DNA of 64,000 bases from Cymbidium sinense (taxonomy: Eukaryota; Streptophyta; Magnoliopsida; Asparagales; Orchidaceae). Below, one piece after another: positions 45,841 to 58,689 of the stretch. Both the position numbers and the translations under genes were made by a program. Position 1 is the first letter of the stretch; the number at the start of each line of letters is the position of its first letter. The stretch spans positions 10,333,179-10,397,178 of the forward strand of contig CM038228.1 of the NCBI GenBank assembly GCA_021442155.1, in the 5' to 3' direction. The notes below the pieces were generated by a model, which saw only the letters and a program-made list of their open reading frames with translations, made no database searches and was not told the origin of the DNA.

Positions 45841-48653
45841 CCATGTCTGGGAAAAGGATAACTTCAAGATGCAAGCCTACCAATCGTTAGTGTTCGATAA
45901 TATCATGATCACGATTCGATGAAGTTGACATTTTAAGGACTTCATCCGCATCAATTCATTAGACTCCATGGAATTCAGCAAGACTTAATAGCCATTACCT
46001 CAATCCTGTCTTGTTGGGACATAAAGAAGCAAGCTTTCTTTCTAGGTGGGCAGTGTATTCCTTTCACCCCCGATAAAGTTACAGTAATTGTAGGGATGCC
46101 AAACAGAGGGGAAAAAGTCTTATGGAAGAAATCCCCACTGTTACAGTTCAGTTCAATGGACTATAAGACTATGCTTGAGCATACGGATAGGTCGTTGCCT
46201 GTGGCACAGTTTGTGTAGTTGTACATACATTTTCTGCTATCAAATCTTTTTTTTGTATATCACAACTATAGGGTGGCATCAGAATTAATTGCCTACGCCG
46301 ATGACATAGATAAATTTGTTGAATACAACTGGGCAGAGGCCATTTGGGCATTCCTAGTTTCACAAATTGATGGTATTATATCAAAGATTCATACTCAGAA
46401 GACACTCGGGTACATGAGTGGCTTTGTCACTCTTCTTATGGTTGTTCTATATCTTTGGTTATGTATTATTTGATGCATTGAAGTTAACTTATATAAATAT
46501 TAATTATAGATCTGGGCCACTGAGCACATAAGCATCATGAGACCGTTATCTCCATTTGCAAAGTCACGTATGTTACGATGGTAAAAAATAAAGTTTCTAG
46601 ATGAAGCCTTCACTGGTTTAAGAGGACACCATGTGACATATAATAATATCACTTAGTTCATATAAGAATGTATTTATTTATGCTGTAGTCATCATATTTT
46701 CTTATCAATTTAACACAGGTCTGCCTTTCATTCGAGGATATCGTAAGAGGAGACGGCTCCTGAATCATTTTCCCCACCCAACATGCAATACATGTTGAGC
46801 GATGAACCCCATTCTAAGTCCATCGAGTTCAACCCCCCACTGAATCTTCATATGTCTCTCAATATTCTCCCCATCCGTATCTAGCCGCCTTCGCTACTAC
46901 CCCATAAGACATTATGGTGGAGAGGATACTTGCAGGGGACTTGAAAGATATATTATCTTCTTTCAAGCAACAACAGAGAGAATGGATGAGATTGATTTGG
47001 GTAATGCTGCTTTGTCGCAGCCTCCATCTCTGTTTGGGGAAGCTCCTATGGAGGTCACCAGGGGGAAACTCTTGAGGAGCACAGGGCAACACTATGGAGG
47101 CTACAGAGGAGCTTCCCTGGGAGGCCAAGGGGAGTCACTGTGGAGGCAACTACAATACCCTGTGGATACTTCCACTTGGGAAGTTGTTGCCCCTGTGGAT
47201 ACTTCCACTTGGAAGTCACGCCTATAGATACTTCCACTTGGGAAGCCCCTAAGGTAGCCTCCACTAGGGAAGCCCCTGTTGAATCCACCATAGGGGAAGC
47301 TATTATGGAGGTCTCCACTACACATGAAGATGCTCCGAAGCCTTTAATAGGTAGCATTGGGCGTGGTGTGAAGGATCGACAGATAAGGAAGAGGAAAGTT
47401 ATTTGTTCCCCCTTCGCACACACTTACAGGAAGTCACGAGCAAGAATAAGTGATGTGGTGGTCTCCACTCAAGATGAGAAGCCGACAACAGAGGTATTAA
47501 GTTACTTTCTTTTAAATTTGAGATAATAAAAATAGATTTCACTAAATCTTTTTATAGGTTCGCAAAGATGAGACAATAATGGTCGATGACCCACAAACTA
47601 CTATCGTTGTGGTGGAGTAGCATCAGTCGGAGGTATGCATCATCTCAATAGATCGATCCTTAATTCATAGTGAATCTAGCTCTTCATCACTAACTTTCAT
47701 CATCAATAATTTTGTTGCAACCAACAGAGGCACATCATTTTATTGACTTCTCATCCAGGGCTATTATACCTAAGCTGATGCTCCATCTTAGTGACACATC
47801 GTGCTCCCGATTCAAGGACAAGTAAGTCAATCTTCAATCAAGTCCTTCATACATAAAATAACATATTCATTTAATTAAGATCGCTTTAAAATATTTCTCA
47901 CTTGTAGGGGTGATACAATATTCGGGGCTGGGAATATCATTATTGCATGAGGGCAGATCGATGAGTTGCTGACAGATCAATATCTCTCAGATGCACACGT
48001 TGATGCCTTCTCCTTCTTACTGGCCGAGGAGTACTCGCTCTGTCTGGGGCTGTATGTCCCTTATTTGTACATCTCATGCTTGCACTAGGTAAGTTACCCA
48101 ACATATATGCAGTGTATTATGATTCAATCCTTGTTTGTATAAATGGAAACTATAATTTATAAATGTTTGCTTCTTTTCTTACAGAGCTATACAAAATATG
48201 GCCTACACATGGAAAGCAAAATGTTCATCCAGCATGTCACTGTAGATAGTGTGTCAAGGGCTGAGCTACTCTTACTTCCAATTATATATAATCAGCACTG
48301 GACATTCCTAGTTGGGCATATTAAGCTAGGGGCTTGGTATTTTTATGACTCATTACCAAAACCAACCCATAAGATCATTCTTCCTGAGATTGTCACAGTT
48401 ATTTCCAATTTGATATCCGTAAACTATTTTTTTTACCCCCTTATTGACTATAAATCTTGCTACTCATATCAAATTACTTGTTGAAGATGCTGGCCAGTCT
48501 TTTGTGAGCGATCCCACAAAATGGCCAATCAAAATGGTGAGTGGGCTGCCAGTCCAAGATAACAGTATTGACTACAGGATGTTTGTCTGCAAGTACATGG
48601 AAGTCGAAGAAGATGAATTGTTTTTATTTGAGTTGCTTACATTATTTAAATGA
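45841..48653 (+). pseudogene. Ulp1-like (C48) cysteine protease pseudogene of MULE-2
   Basis: Starts at the ATG near 45,843 with Met-Ser-Gly-Lys-Arg, but a stop follows after 13 codons. FYRVASELIAYADDIDKFVE-type sequence (46,219-46,473) parallels the MULE-1 gene. A linker contains a short repeat of DTSTWE (47,157-47,300). DAHVDAFSFLLAEEYSL (about 48,000) precedes an intron; the protease exon (48,184 onward) has NQHWTFLV (catalytic His, about 48,295) and FYDSLP (catalytic Asp). After an intron the final exon reads GLPVQDNSIDYRMFVCKYME: the family's Asp-Cys-Gly is Asp-Tyr-Arg, so the nucleophile is lost. The substitution differs from that in MULE-1. The last frame ends near 48,653. Confidence 0.85.
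47157..47300 (+). repeat. Short in-gene repeat (GATACTTCCACTTGG)
   Basis: Three units with GATACTTCCACTTGG(GA)AG and two diverged ones (TCCACTAGGGAAGCCCCT) at 33-39-bp spacing in the linker of the Ulp1-like gene. They encode DTSTWE-like repeats. MULE-1 shows no matching expansion. Confidence 0.75.
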
Positions 48654-48699
48654 AATAAGAAGATAGTTTGGATCTTTTATTATTAGCAGAGAACACCTA

Positions 48700-49350
48700 C
48701 AGTAATTTGGTTGATGCTAGAATGCTTTACTAGGATGTATTTCATCTATACTCTTTATACTCTCCTAGGAGTACACAGAGTATTTCATCTATTTTCTTCA
48801 ATTTTTTTGGTAGTTTTGGATAAATTATGACTAGCAAAGAACATCTACAGCAATCTGGTTGAAGCTGGGCTACTCTACTGAGATGTGTTTCATCTGTACT
48901 CTCTATGTTGTTTATGCTATATGTACTCTACTCTCTCTCTGTACTATTGTACTCTATATTTACTCCGATTTCCCTGTACTCTTTATACTCTCTATTCCAT
49001 TGCAGGTAGTTTGAAGGTTGACAATAAGAATATTTGAAGTATTCTGTAGCTTAACTCTTTTTATTCTTCTCATAGTACAGATTATTTGCTTATTTTAGCC
49101 CATTTCAACTTTTTCGGCAGAGGAGAGGAATTGTTCACTATAACCTTAAAGTAAGTTGGATGCTCCTCTTGCTTTTTTTATGAGTTTTCTAAGCGGCTTT
49201 GCATGTGAACTTTTCTTTTACTCTTCTTGTACTCTTTCTCTTTACTCTGTACTCTCAGCATTTCCTCTGACTCTCATACTCTCTCAGACTCTATGCTCTA
49301 CTCTCTGCTCTCTCAGATTCTCAAGGCTCTCTATGTACTCTTCTCTACTC
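48700..49350 (+). repeat. TACTCT-rich repeats downstream of the MULE-2 Ulp1-like gene
   Basis: Short irregular runs of CTCTGTACT and CTCTATACTC with pieces of the subterminal unit (TTTGGTAGTTTTGGATAAAT). This matches the position of the CTCTATACC runs after the Ulp1-like gene in MULE-1 (18,420-18,590). Confidence 0.7.
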
Positions 49351-50930
49351 ATGGGTAGTTGATATAATATTGTTTACGATTCTATGATGATTTCTTTACT
49401 TGTTTGGAGAAAATAAGATTAATTTTGATATTCAAGTTATATCATATTATAAATTTAGATCAACTCAAAAAGAAGTTAAAATTTACATTATCTAAAATCT
49501 ACGTTATACTCAGCCACATTCAAAATGCCTCAATCTGAAAGTATGCAGGAGAAGCAATATGAACTACTTAGCATGTGAACGTAATATAAGTGGGTACAAT
49601 TATTAAACTAAACTCTTTAATAAAAGAAATTATGATCTTTAAAAATGTGGTAGAATTTTGTGAATGCATAAAATTACTTTCTATCAGTCGAAATCATGCA
49701 TCTTAAAACCTACTTTCTAATTTGAAACATGTGACAAATAAATTGTCAATGATGCGCTTACCAACGCCTCTTATTCAAATTTAAATTTTGAAGTGGAGAA
49801 AATTCTATATTTTAAGATGAGGAATTTTTCAAATAATGTAATAACGAAAGTATCATCGAATTAAATTAATATTATTGAAAAATTTATAAATAATTACTAA
49901 ACTAATATCATCAGTACTAATATCATCTTCATCACATAATTTTTTTTCTTTGGCTTCTACTAAACTTGTTGATAGGAACATACTGGCTTATCAAAAGTTG
50001 TAATGCATACAATAAAAATTATTTCATAAAATGTAGAGTACTTTATAGAGTATATATCAAACTATGTAATGCCTGCAATGAAAATCAACTCATCCTCATA
50101 AGCAAGGTAGACTCATCAATCGAAAACTGCAATTTGGTAAAATATGAGAAATTTTATTACCTGCCTAAGGATTACAACGTCCTTAATAGGGGTAAACTCT
50201 ATGCACTACTGCTTTAAGAGCAACAAACAACATAGTGAGAAAAAAACCAAGTAAAAAGTAATTGACCCATATTAAAGTCCATTTGGACCTTCCGGTTCAA
50301 GTTGTTGTGTACCCTCTCACTTTCAGATTCACTCTCCTCAGAGCAGAGCATTTTGGGCATTTTTTTCCACTTTCTTTGGCCTGTTTGGAAGATGTAAGTT
50401 CTTGGGCTGGAGAGTACTGATTCATCAAGTAAACTGTACTCCACAATGGGCAGTAGGGGCAGAATCACTAAAAAATTACTAAACAATACAATAAACTTAA
50501 ATATGAGATAGACTAAGTGTATTCAAACAAATGTTTGATTATGACATAGACTGAGTTTCTTCAAAAATTGAACAATATTAATAAACCCTAAATAAAAATT
50601 GAAATATGAGATTATTATGTCAGTAACCATTAAGTTGAAGATGCTTTGAAATATTGACTTAAATAGAATATGAGTATATATAGTGTATTGATTAGTAAAT
50701 CTTAGTCATCAAATATCATAGTAAATTAATTCATTTTCAAGATAAATAGATAAATTTTATAATAATAGTACGTTTAAGAATAAAGATGCTCACAAGAAGA
50801 AAGTCATAGGAAGGCTTCCTAACCGAATCCCATAGGTGAGACTGCTGGTATGCCTGTTAAGTAAAAGAAAGTCATCTTGGAGATTCTAAAGCATTGCAGA
50901 AATGATTGCACAAATGAAGAACACATAACT
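49351..50930. other. AT-rich spacer between the convergent MULE-2 genes
   Basis: No supported gene. A stray piece of the subterminal unit (GAGCATTTTGGGCATTTTTT, CTTTGGCCTGTTTGGAAGA) lies at 50,340-50,395. An 83-codon open frame at 49,966-50,217 resembles nothing I know. Confidence 0.5.
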
Positions 50931-53900
50931 AAATGATATCATGTATTGAAATGTTTTCCTGTAATAATATCCATCATCAACTTAGTGTACCCTTCAACCG
51001 ACTAACTGATTGTTGAGCTCGAGTTAAATTCCTGAGGTAGAACATCGACGTTAATAATTTTTTACAAAGATCATGTATGCTATTCTGGCGCATCTCAAAA
51101 AATACTCGGCTAACAAAGAAATGTGTTACAATGGGTGACAAAACACGTTCTGTGACACTATCAATTTGTACTTTGGTTTTTGTAACAACAAAAATAGGAT
51201 GGTTTGAAGATTAGTAGCAATATTTTAAATACTAAAAATTAAGAGGCAAATAGAGAATTACTCTTGGCTTTCTTGGATCTCTCCCAATATCCCTTAAGCC
51301 TTGCATTGGAAACACCCTTTGGATGTTGCTTAACTGGAACCTTTAAGATGTTTTTTCCCTTGTCTGCTGTGGTTGAATTTTTCTTCTTAGCTGCTATGTT
51401 AGCTGGAAGAGAATTCCCACTTCTTATAGAGTCAACATCGTCGTATAGTTTTTTTAAGGATTGAAGCATATAGTCCTCAGCTCTATTATTACCCTGTGCC
51501 CTGACGCTTATTTGATATGCATATCGACTAATGTGATTCTAAAAAATAATGACAGTAGCATTTCCATCTATGCCTTTCACATCTCTTAATTTTTTATATA
51601 CTATCGATGTAAATATCTCTCTTTGGTAGACCATCGCATGAGAAGATACTTATCCGAATTACATCTTCTCTGACTAAGAACTCTGATATAATGGGCACAA
51701 AGTAATCCCATCATTTCAAATTTCTTACAAGTACAAATTACATCTAGGGTAGTCCCATTCAAATGGACAGTCCATGTTTTGGATGAATTTTTATTCTCTA
51801 ATTTTCTTATCAAATACTCCATAAGGCTGTCATCAAACACAATTATTGATAGGCCTCCAACTCCATGCAAAAATTCTTCCTCAAACATAGTAAGAAAAGC
51901 TTTCTTGTATAAAATATAGCAGCTTATTTTAGAATTGGACAGGTCTTAACAACAGGAACAATTAATGACTCGCTAAACTTGAAGTCTTCATCATGTTCAT
52001 TCCTACGCCATGTCTCCATAACCTTCTCCAACCCCAAGAAATAATCTGTGAGCATACTTGTTGGTTTAAAGATTATGTGACATACGTTATTCATTGACTC
52101 ACTATGTTGTGTTGACAAGATACCCATGCAGAATGAGTCTTTGGTGAATGCAGTGGATCACTTGGATTTAATTTTATAAAGCTCAGACAACTAAACATGA
52201 TCATGAAATTTGCCTTCTTCTAGCATGGCAGACCAAGCTTCTTCAAACTCATCCTCTGAGTCACATATCCTCATGCATGCATAAAATAGCCCTTGTACCC
52301 TCTTATTACTATTAAAGTAGTGAACCTTGGAAGGAGATTTCTTCGAAATATGCCATTAGCATAACCTATGATGAGTATGCGGTAATACAATTTTGATAAC
52401 TCTCGCCATAGCCTGATCTTGATCAGCGAATATTGTTGTAGGATGTCTATCACTCCAACCAAAGAAATGTCTGGAATAGCCATGAGAATAACTCAATCGT
52501 CTCTTCTGATAAAAAGGCTACTCCAAATAACATATTTTTCCAGTGATGATTCACTCCAACAAGAGGGGCATAAACAAGATTATATTTATTGAGTCAATAG
52601 CTTATATCAAAAATTATCACATCACCAAAACAGTCATATTCTATCCTAGACATGTCATTGCTCCAAAAAAACTTACTAAGCAATCTGACTCATCAACTTG
52701 TACATCCCATGCAAACATCCCGTCCGCTACTTTCCTTTCCTTGAACAGCTATATTAATGCATTACTGTCACCATTCACAATCCTCAATCTTTTCTCTTTC
52801 TGAATAAAATTAAAAGCATTTCTTTTTGTAAATCCAATATTCTCTACACCGCCAACTTCCTCACTTAGATAATGCATCGTTGCTCTAATCGCCACATTAT
52901 CTTCAACATAAAGCCTTTTCATCGCTAATGCATCTGTGATCAGAAAATGTAGGTCGAGTTACAATGAATGATTATGACTTTCTATATATTTTTTAACCAT
53001 CTAGTTCTCCTCCAAGTCAACAGAGAATCTAATCATGGCCGGACAAGCAGTCCTTGTATCAGTTTTCTAGAATTTTGCTAAGACATTTAGATTGGCAGAT
53101 TTCTTCAGACTTGCTTTTGCACATAAAAAATCTTTTGATTTCAATTTCTTGGAGTTTGGCCAATAACTAGTATGATCCTTTCGAACACTGAAGCCAGTTT
53201 GATGTGCGTAGTCGTAGTACAGTGCATACGCCTCCGTTTCATTCTGAATAGTGGTGCCAAGGAGTCTCCCCAAATTTGGGTCATTAGACATCACAACTTC
53301 ATCATCGCACTACTCATTGACCGCATTCACCTTCCCAGACAGCTCCACATAAATGTGACATGTAAAAAAGCTCCACAAATAAACATATTCCCTCCAAACA
53401 TGCCAAAGAAAGTAAAAGAAATGAGCTAAATACTGAGAGTACATATGTAAAAATCCCTTAGAAATAATCCAAATAACCACCAAATTGCTTCCACTAGAAT
53501 GTAATGAACATAATCTGAACAACCATACCAAAGAAACTGGAAAAAAATGTCCACAAAATTATATGCACTCTCAAGAGAGTATAGAGAGTACAGATGCAAA
53601 ATAACATTAAAAAATTAATCAAACAACCTCCAAATTATTCCTGATGGATTGTAATGAACATATTTCCTCCAAACAGGCCAAAGAAGCAGGAAAAAAATGA
53701 CCAAAATGCTCAATACTCTCATGAGAGTACAAAGAGTACAAATGTAAAAATTTCCCAGAAACCATCCAAACAGCTACCAAATTACTTCCACTGGATTGTA
53801 ATGAACATAATCTAAACAACCAGGCCAAAGAAACTCAAAAAAAAATATCCACAAAATCATCTGTACTCTCAAGAGAGTACAGAGAGTACAGATGCAAAAT

Positions 53901-54514
53901 AACACTAAAAACTAAGCAAACAGCCTCCAAATTATTCCTGATGGATTGTAATGAACATATTTCCTTCAAACAGGTCAAAGAAACAGGAAACAAATGACCA
54001 AAATGCTCTGTACTCTCATGAGAGTACAAAGAGTATAGAGAGTACAGATGTAAAATAACACTAAAAAAATAACCAAACAGCCTCCAAATTATTCTTAATG
54101 GATTTGTAATGAAGATATTTCCTCCAAACATTCTCATAGAAACTGGAAAAAATGCTTGACACTCATGAGAGAGAGAGTACACATACAAAACTCTCCTAAA
54201 ACCAACCTAAAGCCTCCAAGTTCTTAATGGAATAATGAACATATTCTCTCCAAACAAGCCAGAAACTCATAAAAAATAATATGAAATTGGTCAGTACTCT
54301 CATGAGATTACAGAGAGTATAACCATGCAAAGTAGATCCTCAAAATAAGCAAAGTCCTCTTACAAAAAAACTCCAAATAGTGTAGGAAATATAAACTAAA
54401 TAAAAGAATTTCAAGGCATAACACTAACAAACCGTAAAAAAACTGTACGTATACAACTGTTGAGAAAAATTACCGATGAAACATAAATATTATTATATCA
54501 AGTTACCCATGAGT

Positions 54515-54602
54515 TTAGAAGAGTACAGAGAGTACAGAGAGTACAGAGTACAGAAAGTACAGAGAGTACAGAGAGTATAGAGAGTATAAAGAGTACAGAG
54601 GG
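54515..54602 (-). repeat. 9-bp tandem repeat GAGTACAGA
   Basis: About nine units of GAGTACAGA with single-base variants (AAGTACAGA, GAGTATAGA, GAGTATAAA), next to the inverted Ulp1-gene piece. Confidence 0.9.
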
Positions 54603-54985
54603 GGCAGTCTTCTTGCTCAGTAAGGCTTCTTTTACTTTGTGTTTTTTACCTTCATGATGCTCTTTAAGGGCTTCCTCACTGGAAGTGCTGACCTCATAGA
54701 TAACACATTCCTTCTGTGTCATAAGACCTTCTCTCTTCTATTTGGCATCCCTATTATCACTGCAACTTCATCAAGGGTGAAAGGAATGCACCATAAGAAA
54801 GTCTCGCTTTTCTATGTCCCAAAGACAGATTGAGGTAATAATTGAATCTCAATTGGAGTCTAATAAATTGACGGATGAAGCATCAAAATATCAATGACTT
54901 CATTACTAAAGAGTGCGAAGATATCAAACATCGTTAGAGCGAGCGTTAGATCTGAGAAGTTATCCTTTTCCTAGACATGGTAAAC
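54603..54985 (-). pseudogene. Inverted fragment of the MULE-2 Ulp1-like gene first exon
   Basis: Read on the minus strand, 54,985 downward gives TTGAAGTTTACCATGTCTAG and AAAAGGATAACTTC, then AATGAAGTCATTGATATTTT, TCTTTGGGACATAGAAAAGC and GGGATGCCAAATAGAAGAG. The same order occurs on the plus strand at 45,830-46,110 (TTTACCATGTCTGGGAAAAG, CTTGTTGGGACATAAAGAAG, GGGATGCCAAACAGAGGGG). So the left subterminal array and the first exon of the protease gene together exist as an inverted copy in the right half of MULE-2. Confidence 0.85.
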
Positions 54986-56039
54986 TTCAAAATGAAAAGT
55001 CAGTAAATGACAGTACATATGCAAATCAATCATAAAAACCAACCAAGTCACCCTACAAAATTGTTACTAATGGATTGTAATGAACATATTTCCTACAAAC
55101 ATGTCAAATAAACTGCAAAAATATTTGCAAAATCATCTGTACTCATGAGAGTCAGAGTACAAAAAATCTCCTAAACCATCCAAACAGCTGCCAAATTGCT
55201 TCCAATAAAATGTACTGAACCTAATCTCGACAACCAAAGCCAAAAAACTAAAAAAAATTACTCTCATGAGAATACAGAGTACGATAAAGAAAATACTAAC
55301 AAATCAAATAGTTCCAAATAATTTAATGAACATATTTCTTCCAAACAGCCAAAGAAATAGAAAAAAATAAAATGCTACTCGTGAGAGTATAGAGTAGAGA
55401 AAGAGAGTACATGTAATGAAAATAATCTCAACAACCAGTCCGAAGAAACTGGAGAAAATATCCAAAAATCATCTGTACTCTCATACAGATGAAAAATAAC
55501 ACTAAAAAAAATAACCAAATAGCCTCCAAATTATTCGTGATGGATTGTAATGAACATATTTTCTCCAAACAGGCCAAAGAAAATTATTTCTAATGGAATG
55601 TAATGACCATATTATCTCCATCTAGGCAAAATAAACTGCAAAAATATTTAGAAAATCATCTGTACTCTCATGAGAGTACAGAGAGTACAGATGCAAAAAT
55701 TCCTGAAAACAAGCAAAGGCCTCTTACAAAGAACTCCAAATAGTGTAGGAAATATACACTAAATAAAAGAATTTCAATGAATTACACTAACAAACCGTAA
55801 AAAAATTGTACATATACAATGGTTGAGAAAAATTACCGATGAATTTTTATTTAATACATCCTCAGCTATTTCCTCAAAGTCATAACTTCCAAATTCATCC
55901 TCCATCTTCATGGTTCTTTCGTAAAAAAGAAATGAGATTTTTTCTTTCTCTCTCTGAGCTCGATTTGCAAGAAAAAAAATACACCCCTAAATCCTAAATC
56001 TAGATATATATTTCTTTTAAATTCCTCTCACACATTCCA

Positions 56040-56206
56040 ACGACGCTTCTTCTCCCGCTGTTTGAACGAGGAGGCGGGTCGTGATAAACGTGTTGTCGCC
56101 GTCCCGCCACTGCAGTTAAGCGCTAAAACGGAAAAAAAACTACCTGACACGATCGGACAGATTAGAGTCCGCGACGCAGTTACGCAGACCGGACGTATTT
56201 TTCTCC
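56040..56206 (-). repeat. Right terminal inverted repeat of MULE-2
   Basis: GC-rich end finishing GGACGTATTTTTCTCC at 56,206, directly next to AAATTTTGAC. The inner 130 bp match the left end of the element in inverted orientation. Confidence 0.8.
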
Positions 56207-57355
56207 AAATTTTGACAAAGAGAAATTATCACATGTCAATTAGAAACTTTTGTGCCACCTAGTGCTCGATTGGAGGGGATGATTGAAAGGTTGGGGTTTA
56301 GTGGCGAGTTGGGTAAGCTTTCATGAGTGGTAAAGGAGGTGCTGGAAGATGGGAGAGGGGCTTGGCTATGGTCAGAACTTACTGGCGTAAAGGTGTGGCG
56401 AAGAAGTAAAGAAGAGCGGCTGAGAGAGAGTGAGAAGGTCTATATCGGGAACTTGGAGTTCCGGTGGCAAGAAGGAGAAGTAAAGAGCGCAATTGCCGAA
56501 TGAGTTACTGCTAGCGCTTGTCGACACCGAAGTGGCTCGAGATGTGAGATCAAGTTCCCATAAAATTAGTCACAGTTATTATTTTATGCATTTGATTGTA
56601 TTTTTTGGTAAAAGTTCACGTGAAATATAAGATTTTCGATTTGAAGAGATGGCGCAGCCGCATTTTGACAGACCACGGGTGAGAAAAACACAAATAATTT
56701 AACATATGTACATAAAAGTCAAATATGTTTGACTCATATCCTTCAATATTTTAAAATTTTTGTATTTTCTATATAAGATAAGTGGCTGACAGAAGTATTA
56801 AATGAATGCCTTAATATATATCTATTAGTAAAACCAATCTCAATATTAACATATAAAGATAATATTTTTGAATTTGAAGCCATAATATAAATCAGATTTT
56901 AATTGATATAAACTTATTTTTATTTTATTTACTTCACTTTGAATTTACATTCTATATATGATGCTAATAGCAGCGATATGATTAACATAATTTTATGCAT
57001 TGAAATTGTATTTATAATCATTTTTTAACTCATTTATCAAATCATCTAATAAAATCTTACTAAATATAGATGATTGAATTGAACAGGAGCAGCAAGGTAA
57101 ATATTCAAATTTTTATTCATGTGTTGATATTTTATTTTATTATTTTCCTTTCTTTATGAATAAAACTTCTCTTTTTCTTATTTTTTTAAATTTGAAGGAT
57201 TGCAAATCAAATATATCTAATATTATTTTAAATGATCAAGCAAAATTTCAAACATTTATTTCATCTCATTATAAAAAAGGAATATAATCTTATTTTGCCA
57301 AAATTATTTGACTTCTTTCACATTCTCCTTTTCTATTAACAAATAATTAAATTTG

Positions 57356-57439
<84 letters not shown>

Positions 57440-57545
57440 ATATATATTCTAATTAAAATAATTTTATATTTAATTTTAAATAGTATTGAGCTTAATTTAA
57501 AATTAAGAGATTATAATTTACGTATTAATTATCACACTTAAATGT
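56207..57545. repeat. Duplicated host segment, copy B, right part
   Basis: Colinear first with 13,353-13,832 and then, without a break, with 23,478-24,400. The junction CAGCCG-CATTTTGAC-AGACC at about 56,655-56,675 is the intact target of MULE-1. Contains (TA)n at 57,358-57,447. Homology to copy A ends at about 57,545. Confidence 0.88.
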
Positions 57546-58685
57546 CTTAGAAGCAAGTGTTAAGAAGAGATCCCATGTCCATGGAGCTACACACGTACTC
57601 GTAAACATTAACATGACTAGCAATGGGTTAATATTAGGCTACAACCAATGTATGCAAGGACACAAAATTTGATTAAATTATAAAATATTTAGATTTATAT
57701 TATCTTAACATGCAGTATTATTTTATAAGAAGGGAAGGATTTATGAGTTAGTTTTGTAGGTTCAGTTTTTTTCTTTTGTTTTTCTTTTGATGGATAAAAT
57801 ATCATAGATGAATTGATAAGAAAATTGGTGGTCGTATTCAGCCAAGAAATGAAAGCCAATATGACTGCAAGAATAAGAAGGTAAACAGTCTATGGAATAG
57901 GAGGATGACAACAATAGAAGAAGATTTGTCAGAATTTGTAAGAGTGTATAGGTCTTCATGCATTGATCTACTTTCAAGTTTTTCAAAATTAGAATTGTTT
58001 TGTATTTTGAGTTTTTGTAAGTTGAAATAAAAGCAAGTTTTGTAACATTTATAATGTAGAGAAAATATATTTATTATTTCTGAATTGAAAATTAATTAAA
58101 TTTATTTATATAAGAGATTTCTGTTATAAATTTTGAAAATAAAAATCATTGAAAATTTTCTGCAGTAGATGCAAGATTAAATTAAATTTTTTTATATTTA
58201 TTGGAAATATTATTTTCTTATCACGTTTACATACATAACACTTAATTTTATTTATTTATATATTTAATATCTAATTAATATTTCTATACATAATGTTAAA
58301 ATTATATTATTTAAAATGAAAGCATCTTTTTATGCTTAAATAAAATGTTAAAAATATAAACATCAAATTTTATGTATTAGATATATAAATATATCAGAAT
58401 TATGTAATATATATGTAATTATTTTTATGCTAAATAAAATATAGTTATAAAATGCCAAGCAAATTAAATTCAGGCGAGGACAATAACAGGTCCATGTTTT
58501 TACATTCTCCTAATCCATAGATGGACTGAAAATGATTCAAAACAAATAATAATAAATTATTAGCATTATGTGTGAATGAATTTTAAATAAATAAATAAAT
58601 ATATATATATATAAAAGGGGTTATGAATAACTGAATTTGGGAGGGAAATAACATATGCAGAGAACCTCACCATTAATTAAAATTC
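57546..58685. other. AT-rich stretch without recognised content
   Basis: AT-rich; the open frames are short (the longest, at 57,762-57,986, minus strand, 74 codons, resembles nothing known to me). Confidence 0.4.
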
Positions 58686-58689
58686 AGTT

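Larger units (their letters stand above)
53340..55760 (-). repeat. Right subterminal array of MULE-2, inverted TACTCTC repeats
   Basis: Reverse complement of the 43,230-45,800 array: TGTAATGAACATA, CAGGCCAAAGAAAC, TACTCTCATGAGAGTACA and GAGAGTACAGATGCAAAA repeated at about 130-150 bp. Part of it is more decayed (55,130-55,480). It lies inside the presumed first intron of the transposase gene. Confidence 0.9.
50935..55915 (-). pseudogene. FAR1/MULE-type transposase pseudogene of MULE-2
   Basis: The first exon (55,915-55,840) reads MKMEDEFGSYDFEEIAEDVL and ends in a GT donor. A very long intron would span the subterminal array. The FAR1 DNA-binding part is at 53,294-53,067 (ETEAYALYYDYAHQTGFSVR). 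The catalytic domain shows IIFDISY with the first Asp (about 52,605), then IFADQDQAM (about 52,425) and LPHTHHRLC (about 52,380). EEAWSAMLEEGKFHDH and FCMGILSTQHSESMNNVCH follow. The SWIM finger is intact: CTCKKFEMMGLLCAHYIRVL (about 51,735). The tail has a KGVSNARLKGYWERSKKAK basic stretch (about 51,290). Single stops and frameshifts interrupt the catalytic domain. The domain order equals MULE-1. Confidence 0.9.
42833..56206. mobile_element. MULE-2, Mutator-like element related to MULE-1
   Basis: About 13.4 kb inserted in copy B. The right edge is sharp: TTTTTCTCC, then AAATTTTGACAAAGAG, which is the uninterrupted host sequence seen in copy A at 13,353. The left edge is eroded: AAATTTTG at 42,826-42,833 is followed by GGACTCAATCTG, which matches the inner part of the right inverted repeat after a deletion. 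Inside are a plus-strand Ulp1-like gene (45,841-48,653), a minus-strand FAR1/MULE transposase gene (50,935-55,915) and large inverted arrays of TACTCTC-rich subterminal repeats. The family is the same as MULE-1, but the outer ends differ in sequence. The genes are broken. Confidence 0.88.

Noticed and set aside
49966..50217. 83-codon frame between the MULE-2 genes
   Set aside because: AT-rich, no family resemblance, no counterpart in MULE-1.
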